From the NCBI GenBank assembly GCA_951802425.1, contig OX637794.1:3968001-4032000 (forward strand): a stretch of 64,000 nt of DNA, written 5' to 3'. The DNA comes from Clavaria fumosa. Its lineage: Eukaryota; Basidiomycota; Agaricomycetes; Agaricales; Clavariaceae. How positions within the stretch are numbered: position 1 is the stretch's first letter; the number at the start of each line of letters is the position of its first letter. Made by a program: the position numbers and the translations under genes. Under the pieces are notes generated by a model, which saw only the letters and a list, made by a program, of their open reading frames with translations, searched no databases and was not told where the DNA came from. This document shows, piece by piece, positions 52,926 through 63,911 of this stretch.

Positions 52926-53162
52926 ATTGACAACACAGTGATATAATAAAAAAGAGGACAGACATAGAATCAGAGTATAACTGTCATCATCCTCCCTTTA
53001 CTATTTTCTGCTTCCCTTCTTGGTTGTACATCTACCTTCCTTACATTTCTGCCTGAGCAGATTGAGATCATGAAACCATCTTAACAATGAAAGGGTCATT
53101 CCATACATGCAGGTGCTTCTAAGTACTGGGAAGAGGCAGTGTCCCTGGTAATCACCGGAGAC
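52926..53162. other. Intergenic, 3' side of NTPase gene 2
   Basis: AT-rich sequence; nothing further supported. Confidence 0.4.
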
Positions 53163-56100
53163 TTAAGTTTCCCTTTCTTTCCCTTTTTTATTATTAGCAG
53201 AACCGGCCTGAGCATCTGCTAATTCATCCAGCGGGGCTTCACTGATCCAGTCCAGTGACGGACCCGGCTCAGTGGAGAAGAAGGCCGGTTTCAGGCGCAA
53301 CATAGCATTCCGGTGAGCTTCCAATCCATTCCTCGGAAAGTCATCAATGATTGTTGACGCACAGATGATTGACTTGTAGACATCATTCATTTCTTGAGGG
53401 ACAACCGCATATGTCTCGTGTGTGCAGCCCTCAATGTGGATTTGGTAATGTCGTAGATGGATATTCCCTGTCCGAGTGTCACCACCCCTCAGCGTCTTCG
53501 CAGGGTACGAGGCATGAGGGTAGACTTTTGGTGTCTCGAGTCCGATGTCGTGCACAAGTGACAGGATCGGATGTCGGTTGACTGGTGCGCCCCCAACATG
53601 AGGGTTGAGGAGAACATCCGAGAACGTTGCACGATTCTTAATCTGGCCAAAAAGTGGACCACTATTGGCTGGACATATAGGAGCATCAAGGCCCCCATAA
53701 TGCATTGTTGCAAATAGGTCTGTTGACTTCTGATTGTCAGCACATTGATAGGCCACTCCTCGAACCAAAGGAATCCACTGAAGGTCTGGATGGATGATTC
53801 CATAGTCACCAGCTCTCACGAATTGAGAGAAATTGAGATAAACACCCCGGAATGCACACTCCAAGGTCGGGCCATCCGTGTCGGCGACAGGCTTAGCATT
53901 AAGGATAGTGTGGTGCCAGTGTGGATTGATCAGCGCCTTCAACCAATCCAGAAGGAGTATCGGCCGATGGTACTTTAGATTGCTTTTATTGATCGTATCT
54001 GCTGTGCCATCATTCTGAATGACGAGATCATGACCAATCATCCAGAGAAGGCGGCCAACCATCTCTCCTCGCTCGCCTCGTGCCAGCAGGCCACTCTCAA
54101 ACAATTTAGTCAACACGGTAGGGGCATCGATTTGGATGTTGTGGTGGGCATTGAGAATTTGGGCGGCTGCTTCGGCTACGAGGGGTTCAGACGGTGTACC
54201 ACCACGCAGAAACTCCCGATGATCCGGAACGGCAAATGCGACTCGCAAGTGGCTTTCGACAAGTTTCTCTTCGAAAACTCTTGAAGTTTCGCGGGCAATG
54301 TCGAAGTCAAGCATGATTCGGACGCTGAGAGCAGCAATTCGCGCGTTCTCCGCCGCAACGTCACCGCAGGAAAGCTTCACCTTCGCGAGATCAATCATTT
54401 CTGATTTAACCTCACCAGCGCCGCAAGTATAGAGAGACGCCCAACTGACGCTAATCAGGGATGGAGACATGATGGACAAAGACGGAGCTCACAGAGGACG
54501 GCCAAATTTCACAATATATTCAAGCGTGCAGACGTTGTGAAGTTTTACCCCAGATGGACATGCTTCAAGCAACGTGGCGAAGGAGTTGGATGCAAATGTG
54601 TCGAACGGTAGCTCCGTAAATGGGGCATGCAATGTATCTCTATCCCAATCACGGAGGGTTTGATGGTTGGATTTGGAAGGAGCGAATGCGCCAAGCCAGG
54701 AGTTCGTTGAAAGGAAGACAGTAAAGAATGGCAAATCGTTCATCTTTGCCAAGACACGTCCAAGCAAATGGTACCTACTCCGCGGTGGAGGTTGACCTGG
54801 TTTTGCTTCTGACTTTGTCAACACGTGTGCTTCATCAAAGTACATGAAAAGCAAAACAGCTTCCTTCAAACGTTCAGAATCGGAGGGATGCTTGGATGAC
54901 GCCAAAGCTTCGCGCAAGGACATCATGAACGATCCAGCATTATCTGCCAGCACCGAGTCTGCATCGAGCGTTCAGTATACAGCAGAATGCGTGAAACAAA
55001 ACATGCACACCGACGAACTCTGAAGCTGTGCCCCCCCGAAAATACTATTGATGTATTAGATAAATGCAACATTCTAGCAACTGGCCCACACCTTCTCCGC
55101 AACATCTATGACCTTCTGATAGAATTTGCTTCGCGCTGCACCTACTCTCCATTCGGTGGCGCCCGAAGCTAGGTAGTTGTGCCAACGCTTAGCAATCGAG
55201 CCTTCCGAGTGTTGCGTTTGGTTGAGCGTGACCCGAAGCTCGCTGGCAGCACATAGGAAGAGCGCTGCAAAAAAGGCCTTATATCTTCTCTCAATCAGGC
55301 CGTCGTCATTTGGCTCTCGATATTTAGGTTCGTGGAAGAAGTCCCGGACGCAATCATCGGCAGGAGGGTACGCTAAGTGATCAAGGTTAGGTTAAGAAAA
55401 GCGTGTAACAATTGCAGGACGCTACCGATCAGACTTCGCGAGGCAGGCTCGCGTACGTTGAAGGGAAAACAGAACTTTTCTTCGGCGACGGCATCTACGA
55501 GGCGTGATTTGCCCATACCTGAAGATTGAATGATGCTAATAGAATGATTGTATGGAGATTTCAGGGGGTCATCGGGAGGCTCGCGCAATCTATTCATCAA
55601 ATCTGCGAGAAGGAGATGGCTATTGCCCAACCACTTATCCGAGAACGCTTTGTGAGCAGCTATGGTGACCATTGGAACAAATCGTAGTGGATGACAATGA
55701 AAAGGACAGGACCTTTCACTACATGGGGGGTGAAGGTCAGGCTGCAGTGACAACACTTTATCGAGGTAAGGAATGATTCACATCTTTCTGCTTCCCTCTC
55801 CAGGGGGGGTGAACGGTGCAGCCGAGATCCCACGCTTGCAGACGTTGGTAGGCGCAAAATTTCTGCACAGACATGGGCAATGATGAGTATGCCTCAAAGG
55901 TGGTCCTTAAAATAGGATAGCGCACTCAAGTTTCGTATGTCCCTGAACCTTCTAGCTTTCCATGCGTCTGTTAGCTTCTCCATCAATCCCGGATGCTCGA
56001 GCAGCGCCATCGCTTCGGCGGATTTTTCAAACTTCGGGTCGAGTTTCCCTTCGGAGACCGATACAATCTTTCCGAGAAGAACCATAGCATATAATTTGTT

Positions 56101-56353
56101 GAAAGTCTCCCAACCCCCCCCCGAAACGTTCGACAAAATCAAGCACTGACTTGTCTTGGCGGGTGTGGGCGTCATCATCGAGGTCATTAGGAACTTCTTC
56201 CAGAGTCGTCTCCAGACGCTTGGGGGAGGGCCCATCCATTAGAGGGTCGGTCTGAGAACTGGATCTCTTGAGACTGCCAGAAGGCTGGTTCATATGAGAA
56301 TCGAGATCAAGGTCAGCGGAGTTGCAATTGTGGCAAAGCAGCACTACTGCCAT
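53163..56353 (-). CDS. Crinkler-like P-loop NTPase gene 2 (possibly frameshifted)
   Basis: Paralogue of gene 1 with a longer N-terminus. Start ATG 56353 (MAVVLLCHNCNSADL), then a polar region with PSPKRL, VERFGGGWETFNKLYAMVL and HPGLMEKLTDAWKARR. A run of nine C (56114-56122, G on the coding strand) throws the frame by one; eight would restore FGGGWETF. Tentative introns: 55742-55781 and 55660-55721. Firm introns: 55373-55425 (53 nt, branch CTAAC), giving SLIAYPPADDCVRDFF, and 54445-54492 (48 nt), giving KFGRPLWASLYTCG. Both firm introns match the positions and phases of gene 1. Motifs: Walker A IIQSSGMGKSRLVD, Walker B LFMYFDEAHVLT, TVFLSTNSW, FTELPFDTF, KFGRPL. Another intron likely lies in 54954-55110 but is not resolved. 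The C-terminal exon 54444-53163 ends in a basic NNKKGKERET tail. Confidence 0.65.
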
Positions 56354-56551
56354 GATTACTAATGGGGATGGGCAGTCCCGTGTTACGGCGCGGGAGCGTG
56401 ACGTCACGGGCTGTGACACAAAGCGTGACAATGACTGACACAACTCATTTCCTGGCTTCCTCAGCTGCCACAACTGGGTTTTCTTCAGTTTGTTCAATGC
56501 CAATGCATTGTACAATGGCTGTAATATATATATATTACATTATTTACATAT

Positions 56552-56977
56552 TTAGTACACTGAATATAGGAAATTTTCCCCAAAATCCCTGGATCTCTTA
56601 AAGTCTACTGATTTCAGGGCTGTGATCTGCTGCTCCAGAAATGTTTTTCTGATTTGTCCTCTCTGTTGTGCATGTTGCTCAACCCTAAACCTCTTGTAAA
56701 GCTCCTTCGCATACTCTGCCTTGGCACTGAGGGCTTTAGCTAGCTCCTCAGATTTTGCCTGTTCAGCATACAATTTCTTCTCCAGCAGTGCAGAGTTCTG
56801 CTTCTCTACTTTCAGGGCTGCCTCCAGTGAGGCAATGGATGCTCCCAAAGCCTCTCCATCATCTATAAACTTTGTATCATCATCAACCAATTCAATCTCC
56901 TGCTCTCCTTCCAGCACAGTGTTAGCCTTGGCAAGATTCTGCAACTGGGCAGACCTTTTCTTGGCTGACTTTGGCAT
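56552..56977 (-). CDS. Coiled-coil ORF, unknown
   Basis: About 141 codons from the likely start MPKSAKKRSAQLQNLAKA. A basic N-terminus, an acidic patch (EQEIELVDDDTKFIDDGE), then a long heptad-rich coiled coil (SIASLEAALKVEKQNSALLEKKLYAEQ ... EELAKALSAKAEYAKELYKRF). Such basic-plus-coiled-coil proteins often accompany or precede transposase genes in basidiomycetes, but I cannot assign a family. The frame ends near the 5' side of NTPase gene 2; no splice partner seen. Confidence 0.4.
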   Translation of the reverse strand: MPKSAKKRSAQLQNLAKANTVLEGEQEIELVDDDTKFIDDGEALGASIASLEAALKVEKQNSALLEKKLYAEQAKSEELAKALSAKAEYAKELYKRFRVEQHAQQRGQIRKTFLEQQITALKSVDFKRSRDFGENFLYSVY

Positions 56978-56995
56978 TTGACAATGAGTGTGCAA

Positions 56996-57915
56996 AATAT
57001 GCCAAGACTCAAAGAAAGGCTCTCAGACAACAAATCTGTAAGCTGGCAATTAGTCATGAATGCTAGAAATGCACACAAACTTACACCAAACTTGTGAGAT
57101 ATGAAAAAGGTGCACTCTCAAGGGTGAGACCATGAGGTGCCAAAGGCGATTGAGGGTTATGACAAGGAAGGGGAGCAATGAGAGGGTTTGTAGAAGGAGC
57201 CAGGATAGGCTGAGAGTGTGTACAACAGTGCCCAGAGTGTGAAGGAAGAGGAGCAAAATCAAGGAACAGCACGCAATACAGGCTATGGCTGTGCTGCATT
57301 CAGGTTTACACTCAAACCTGTAATGGTATAGGCTCACTCAATTTTGAGATTCACCCTTTGGTTTAGTGAGCAATTTTGCTCAGAACAGGCTGTTCTACAA
57401 CTATTATTGACCAAAATGTTAATGTACCTTCCTGTCAACAAGTATCAATCTGACTCCAGTGTATTCAAGGGACCTGGGTGAGGGTTGGCTAAATGGGAGC
57501 AAAAAGGGGATGTGATTGGAAGTAACAACCTAGGGGAGCTTGTTACAAGAGAAACTACTTATATACTACAAGAGGATGAGTCACAATGAGTCATGGAGGA
57601 GGCATGTAGTATGCACAGGAAAGGTAAGGACAGACATGAGTCATATGTGATAAGAGAAAGGGGTGTAGCGCATAGTGTGATAAGACAGAAAGAAGGGGTG
57701 TGCATGTGGTGTGAAAGAGGGTGCAGAATGTGTGATAGGTAGGAGGGGGGGTCATGTGGTGAAATCCTTACATAATCCCCTCTCTGTGGGCTGACATCTC
57801 AGCAGGCCTATGGAGCTCCCAGGCTCTCCTTGTGCTCTTGGGCCAGTGGTGGAGGCATGGCCTGAGTAGGGGGGTCGACACTGGGGTCACAGGTTCTGGG
57901 AATAAGGGGGTGTTC
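56996..57915. other. Gene-free interval left of element K
   Basis: No supported gene. Repeated GTGTGATAAG and GGGGTGT words at 57640-57740. Ends with TGTTC (57911-57915), the presumed target duplication half of element K. Confidence 0.45.
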
Positions 57916-58205
57916 TATCAGACTGGGTCTCACACAACTTAAGCGTAAGGTCATGACGACAATACTAAGATAAGGGGAAAAGAGTACAAAAAAGGAAAAG
58001 CGAAAGTACTTATAGCGAACGCTTCGGCACTTGCCGACTTTCCCACGCTCGGACCCTCGGATCACGTGATGCGCCCAGGCCCCAGGTCATGTGATCTTAC
58101 ATGATTACATAATCCGACCCAGCCACAGGTCATGTGACCTTCCAACAACCCTCCCAGTTTCTCCACAACTGCACTTTGGGATGGCTTACATAAGCGATCC
58201 TAACA
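57916..58205 (-). repeat. 3' LTR of element K
   Basis: 290 bp; polypurine tract GAGGGGGGTGA (minus) at 58206-58218 just before it. One of its three E-box positions is still CACGTG (about 58062-58067). Confidence 0.95.
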
Positions 58206-58216
58206 TCACCCCCCTC

Positions 58217-61200
58217 TTAAGGCTGGGTGTCCCGACCAGCTAGCTTGGCCTTGTCAGGGTGAGCAAGGAAGAAGTCCCGGAGAAGCAGTGCCACATTGGT
58301 GAGGTTCCATTGTGGCTCCCAAGTGTTCTCCTCTACAGGGTATCCCAACCACTTCACCAGGTATCTCACTCCATGCCCCACCTTCTTAACATCAAGGATC
58401 GCCTCCACATCATACTCCAGGTGGTCATCATCAATCGTAGGGGGCGGAGGGGGAGGCAGGTTCTGAGAAGGGAAGGAAGGGGGGTGGTATGGTGTCAACA
58501 GCAACTCATTGAAGACCCGATGGATGCGCCAGGCCCGAGGGAGCTTGAGGCGATACCCAGCAGGTCCCACCTTCTCCTCAACTGCAAAGGGGCCTGCTCT
58601 CTTGTTGTCAAGCTTTTTACAGGGCCGGTCCATCTTCAAGTTTCTAGTATCCAGCCAGACCAGATCTCCCTCAGAGTACTCCCGACTTGGGCATTTCCCC
58701 TTATCGTAGCTCTTCTTCATCGCTGCCACCGCTTTCTCCATTGCCTCCTTGGCTGCTCTTTGGGACTCCGTGAGCTTAGCCATCCACTCGTCCGCTGCCG
58801 GGTTCACCTCAGAAGGTGGCCGGAGCCCCCCATTCCATGGGTGTCGTCCATAATCGAGGAAGAAAGGTGTCTGTCCTGTCGCTGAGTGCTCACGATTATT
58901 AAGAGCAAACTCCGCAGTGGACAACCATTCAGCCCAGTCATCCTGGAGATGGTCCACGTAAGCCCGGAGATAGATCTCCATCTCCTGGTTCGCCCATTCC
59001 GTCTGTCCATCAGTCTGCGGATGAAAGGCAGTACTTGGATTTGCCTTTACCCGGATCATGGAGTAGAACTCCTTCATGAAGCGGGACACAAACTGGGACC
59101 CCTGGTCACTCACAACCTTGTGAGGGACTCCATGGTCACGAAACACTCGATCCCGGAGGAGACGCGCCGCTCCAAGTCCTGTGAGGTCGAGCCCAATCGC
59201 TTCGAGCAGTGTCCGTTTTGTGAATTTGTCGACAATAACAAGGATGGCATTATGTCCACGGGAGAGGGGGAGGGGACTGACTATGTCCCATGAGATCACC
59301 AACCAGGGACCATCGGGCACCAGATGGGGGTGCAGTGGGGCAGCACGCTTGGTACGGTCGGGCTTCGTCCGCTGGCATGTCTCACACCCCTGGGCATACC
59401 GATCCGCATCTTTTACCATGTCTGGCCACCAATAACCCTTCACTAGTGCTGCTCTCAACTTCCGGGGCCCAGGGTGTCCAGCAGCAGGGAGGTCATGCTC
59501 AAACTCGAGAACGGCCTCACGAGCTCCTAGGGGGACCCAAGTGACTATCCCCTTTCGCCAGAGTCCAGCACGATCTCATGTCCACTCATCATCAAGCTCC
59601 TCCGGCTTCTGTATGTGTACCGCACTATTTTTCTGGAGTAGCGTCTCCATTTCCGATGTGAATGACACACGGACTTCCGTTTCCGGGAAAACCTGCACCG
59701 GTGCATCCTCCTCCACCATCTCTCCATAGTCCGGTCTCCGGGAGAGTGCATCTGCCTTTGTATTTGACTTGCCAGTGCGATACTTTATCTCAAAGTCAAA
59801 GCACTGGAGCTCTCCCACCCAACGAACCTGCCTTGGCTTCAACTTCTGGGGCTTCCGGAAGTACTGGAGGTTTGCATGGTCCATCCAGATCTCGATCGTC
59901 TCCTCTGCTCCAATGAGGTATGCTCACCACTCGTGAAGTGCCCGAATCACAGCCAAGAACTCCTTGTCATACACATCATAGTTCTTCTCAGCTGCAGTGA
60001 GGGCCTTGGAGATATAGTCAACAACTCTCCAGGTTCCATCCGTCTGCTGCTGCGAGAGCACTCCACCAGTTGCCAGGTTGCTTGCATCTGTCTCTACCTT
60101 CCATCTCCCTTTGTCCTGAGGCAGAGCCAAGACCGGGGCTGATACAAGTGCCTGGTGGAGATCTCGGAAGGCTGCTTCCTCCTCCTCCTCCCATTTCCAT
60201 GGAACATTCCCAGTCAGCCGGAAGAGTGGCTTTGCCCAGGCAGAAAGATTCGGGATGTGCCGGCAGAGGTAGTTCAGCATCCCATTGAACCTCTGGACAT
60301 CCTTCACATTCTTAGGACGTGGCCAATCTCGGACTGCCGCACCCTTGGCCGGATCATGCTCTAGTCTGTTGTGGGAGATCTTCATCCCCAGGAAGATGAT
60401 CTCACTCTTCTCAAACTTGCATTTACTGAGTTTGAGACACAACCCATTCTCTCCAAACTTCCTCAAGACCCGATCCATCCAGTACCGGTGTGTAGCCAAG
60501 TCCTCTGCAAACACAATGACATCATCCACATAGGCCCTCACATGTCCTCCTGCAATCTCCTCCCTCAACACATGATTCATGAAGCGTTGGAAGGTAGCAG
60601 GGGCATTCTGCAGTCCAAACCACATGACAGCTGGTTCGAAGAGTCCACGGGGTGTCAGGAAGGCGCAGCGGTGCTGGTGCTCGGGCCAGACCTGCATAGA
60701 TGGGAAACCTCCCTTTGCATCAATCTTAGAGTAGATCGACGCTCCTTTGAGCACATCCACTGTGTCTCGGATGCGGGGGAGGGGGTACTTGTCCTTGATC
60801 AGGTGTGCATTCAGCCTCGAGTAGTCGATGATTGGCCGCAGTTTGTCCTTCTCATGTTTGAAGAAGAAGGGGCTGGCATACGGGGATTTTGAGGGCCGGA
60901 TTCGTCCAGAAGCAAGCTGCTCATCCACCCAACGGTTCATCTCCACCATCTCCTGCCGTGTCAAAGAATACAGCTTGGAGGAGAGGTGCTCAGGGTCCTT
61001 TTTGAACTCGATCTTAATATCGAAGTCTGGTCGGGAGCGGGGAAGTTCATCCCACTTTGCTTCACTAAACACCAAAGGGTAGCGGCTGGGCCAATCAGGG
61101 GTAGGGCCAGAGTTGGGAAAACGGGTGTCCAGAATACTCGTGGATGCGAGGGTACTCGTTTTCAGGGGTGCAGAGGCTCGAGGGGATGGGGAACACTGTG

Positions 61201-61651
61201 GGGGGCAGCGGGTAAGGCTCAGCTCTGCCTTCTGCCAGTCGATATCCGGGTTATGCCGCTTGAGCCAGTCATGCCCAAGGATGACCTTGTGGGACTGGGT
61301 CTTTCCCAGCAGAAAGTGGATCTGCTCCTGGTGGTCACCAACTCTCACCAGCACCTCTATCCCATACCGGACCTTTCCATTCCTGTTCTGTGTCCCATCC
61401 ACATTATACATGGTGATTGGGTTCAGCAGGAGAGATGGCTCCAGTCCCACTCCTTTTGCCCACTCCAAATCCATGAAGCAGTTGGTGCACCCTGAGTCGA
61501 CAAGGGCCTTCATTGTGGTCCCTTTGCCAGTGCTGAAAGCCTCCAAGTGCACCTGGATGGCTAGCTCTCGTGGCACATGTTTCCGCACTTCTGGCCGCAC
61601 TCTGGTTAGGTGCTCTGCCAGTCTCACTTCCTCCTTCACCTCAGCCCCAAT
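58217..61651 (-). pseudogene. pol: Element K pol (protease, RT, RNase H, integrase, chromodomain)
   Basis: Same reading frame as gag throughout. Protease ALVDSGCTNCF (about 61495); RT RPIIDYSRLNAHL, WFGLQNAPATFQRF, YVDDVIVFAEDL (about 60530); RNase H METDASNLATGG-type start and KEFLAVIRALHEW; integrase YAQGCETCQRTKPDR, WDIVSPLPLS, VSDQGSQFVSRF, TDGQTEWANQE; GPF module; chromodomain YLVKWLGYP...NTWEP near 58330. Stops: TGA at 59924-59926 (D has CGG; I and F have TGG there) and TGA at 59576-59578 (D has AGA). Otherwise uninterrupted over about 1145 codons. The gag-side border is the TGA at 61652-61654. Confidence 0.94.
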
Positions 61652-62647
61652 TCAGGTATGTCTCCGCTGCAAGATAGTATATCGGGGTATACTTGCAGCA
61701 GGCACAGGGACGGAAAGGGGGCTGGCACACTTCTTCTCCCCAGTGGGAGTCCTCCTCTCTCTCTCACACAGCTCTATGCAGGCTCGGAGCCATGCAATCT
61801 CTTTCTCATATCCCTCCGCCATTTGGGGGGCACATGGTGCTGCCCGGGTTTGGGCCCTTGGGACCTGCAGACGCATATCAGGCAGGGAGCAGAAACGGAC
61901 AGCATGGCCAGTCTGGTGGCATCGGAAACAACATCTCTCATCAGCAGGGGCCCATCCTCGGGCCATGGCCACATCTGGAGTACACAGCAGAGGGGTCACA
62001 AGAGGTCGCGAAACGGTCACGGCAGGTCGCGGTAGGGTCGTGGTGGGTCGCGGTGTCCGTTCCGTGAGTATCCCATCCAGTCGCCTTTGCTGGGCATCAA
62101 GCCTCTCAGCCAGCACCTTCCATTCTCCATATGTCTCTGGCATTGGGGAGACACCATAGATTCTCTCCACCAACCTCCTACTCAGGTTCAACTCCAGCCA
62201 ATGGACTAGGATTCCTGAGTCCTTCTCTGCACTCAACTTCGCCCGTCGGAACAGCGTCTCGAATTTCGCGAAGAACTCTGGTGCTGTCATGGCACCCTGT
62301 TTCAGCCCTGCAATATCGGCAAGGGCAGTCGCACGGTCATTCGGGTCATCGAATGCGCGCTTCATCTCCTCCACAAACTCTGCCCAGGTTCCGGCCTCGC
62401 CACTACCCAGGATCTCTTCCGCCTTCATATTCGCCCACTCTGCAGCGAATCCTTCTCCAGTAATTTTGCTCAGAGCAAGAAGGACCTTCACCAGGTCCAC
62501 AGCATAGACAGTCGGGTTCGCCATAAACAGGAGGCGAAGGGATTGGAGGAACGTATGGAAGTTCCTTTTCTGCCCATCAAAGGGGGCAACAGATAGGTCA
62601 AGCCTCATAGGTTGGGCTACAGGCGGGGCGACATGGTCTGCCATCAC
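61652..62647 (-). CDS. gag: Element K Gag
   Basis: 331 codons from ATG 62647 (MMADHVAPPVAQPMRLDL). A capsid-like helical region (SKITGEGFAAEWANMKAEEIL ... FFAKFETLFRRAKLSAEKD ... VHWLELNLSRRLVERIYGV), a Thr/Pro/Arg-rich linker, and an intact CCHC knuckle CFRCHQTGHAVRFC (about residue 243). The frame ends at TGA 61652-61654, where copies C and I have CAA and CGA and read on into protease. Either this codon decayed from CGA, or it is a real gag terminator in young copies. Confidence 0.92.
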   Translation of the reverse strand: MMADHVAPPVAQPMRLDLSVAPFDGQKRNFHTFLQSLRLLFMANPTVYAVDLVKVLLALSKITGEGFAAEWANMKAEEILGSGEAGTWAEFVEEMKRAFDDPNDRATALADIAGLKQGAMTAPEFFAKFETLFRRAKLSAEKDSGILVHWLELNLSRRLVERIYGVSPMPETYGEWKVLAERLDAQQRRLDGILTERTPRPTTTLPRPAVTVSRPLVTPLLCTPDVAMARGWAPADERCCFRCHQTGHAVRFCSLPDMRLQVPRAQTRAAPCAPQMAEGYEKEIAWLRACIELCERERRTPTGEKKCASPLSVPVPAASIPRYTILQRRHT

Positions 62648-63218
62648 AGGCCCTGGATGCTGTAAATAAAGTTCTGGGCCTTGGGCACTCAGGATTTCTT
62701 CGATCTCTTAACAGTCCTGTCCTCTTAGGCTGCTCTTCTGTGTACTTATGTACCTATAGAACTCTTATTCTATGGAACTTTTGTTAACGTGGGGCCCAAA
62801 TGGTGTCCCAGGTGGTCGCTCCACAACTCCTAATGAGTTGCCCATGCGCCCTTCTGACAATGGTCACAGAGCAAGGGCCCTGTCCACTGGACCAGGAAAC
62901 TACAGAAAGACTATGTAGGGGCCTTTCCTTGCCCTGTACACTACACGATTCACTGGTACATAGCTGTAAAACAAAGTTCCGGGCCTTGGGCACTCGGTAT
63001 CACTTGGGGAGGGTCACAGTTGACTTCCTCCTGGTCTGGTCACGTGTATCTACACACAGTAAAAATTTCGCGCGGTTCTGTTACACACCGCGGGCAGGGT
63101 AAAGGAGAAGAGGATGATAGGGGCTGAGCTGTGACAACGTGTCACAGTTTGAAATTAAGGGTCCAGGCTAGCCAGGTTAGGACACGGGGCTAGGGCGGAC
63201 AGGCGGATCTTAGTATTA
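62648..63218 (-). other. Leader of element K with self-primer site and hairpin
   Basis: 571-nt leader. ATCTTAGTATT (plus 63207-63217) lies one base from the LTR and is the 11-nt complement of AATACTAAGAT in the LTR (63264-63274), at the predicted RNA start 38 bases below the TATA box (63312-63317). Hairpin CTGTGACA-ACG-TGTCACAG at 63129-63147. Confidence 0.7.
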
Positions 63219-63509
63219 TATCAGACTGGGTCTCACACAACTTAAGCGTAAGGTCATGACGACAATACTAAGATAAGGGGAAAAGAGTACAAAAAAGGAA
63301 AAGCGAAAGTACTTATAGCGAACGCTTCGGCACTTGCCGACTTTCCCACGCTCAGACCCTCGGATCACATGATGCGCCCAGGCCCCAGGTCATGTCATCT
63401 TACATGATTACATAATCCGACCCAGCCACAGGTCATGTGACCTTCCAACAACCCTCCCCAGTTTCTCCACAACTGCACTTTGGGATGGCTTACATAAGCG
63501 ATCCTAACA
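63219..63509 (-). repeat. 5' LTR of element K
   Basis: 291 bp. TATAAG on the minus strand at 63312-63317. E-box positions read CACATG and CATGTG/CATGTC. Confidence 0.95.
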
Positions 63510-63622
63510 GTACTACAAGAAGAATGGGCAGTCCACTACCACCAGGGGGCTGCCCCCCTTATTGTACCAATTACAACTGATGTCATTTCTCCATGGATCA
63601 TACCTACCCATGACTATGAACA
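63510..63622. other. 113-bp spacer between inverted elements K and L
   Basis: Starts GTACT, ends GAACA. GAACA is the reverse complement of TGTTC, the flank on the other side of K. No gene. Confidence 0.6.
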
Positions 63623-63911
63623 TGTTAGGATCGCTTATGTAAGCCATCCCAAAGTGCAGTTGTGGAGAAACTGGGGAGGGTTGTTGGAAGGTCACATGAC
63701 CTGTGGCTGGGTCGGATTATGTAATCATGTAAGATGACATGACCTGGGGCCTGGGCGCATCACGTGATCCGAGGGTCCGAGCGTGGGAAAGTCGGCAAGT
63801 GCCGAAGCATTCGCTATAAGTACTTTCGCTTTTCCTTTTTTGTACTCTTTTCCCCTTATCTTAGTATTGTCGTCATGACCTTATGTAAGTTGTGTGAGAC
63901 CCAGTCTGATA
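63623..63911 (+). repeat. 5' LTR of gypsy element L
   Basis: 289-bp A/K-family LTR in plus orientation, nearly identical to the K LTRs. TATAAG near 63816 and predicted start ATCTTAGTATT near 63858. Confidence 0.93.

Larger units (their letters stand above)
57916..63509 (-). mobile_element. Near-intact gypsy element K
   Basis: 5.6-kb element on the minus strand with LTRs 57916-58205 and 63219-63509 that differ by about three substitutions and one indel by eye, so it is young. Gag and pol lie in a single frame interrupted by three TGA codons only. It is the reference for the A/K family. The left flank is TGTTC and the right flank GTACT, which do not match as target duplications; see the finding on the K/L spacer. 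Confidence 0.95.

Noticed and set aside
57776..57915. A host gene fragment beside element K
   Set aside because: Only short frames without conserved pattern.
63129..63147. The leader hairpin as a rho-independent type terminator
   Set aside because: No T-run follows and the context is eukaryotic; its position and covariation suit a retroelement leader structure instead.
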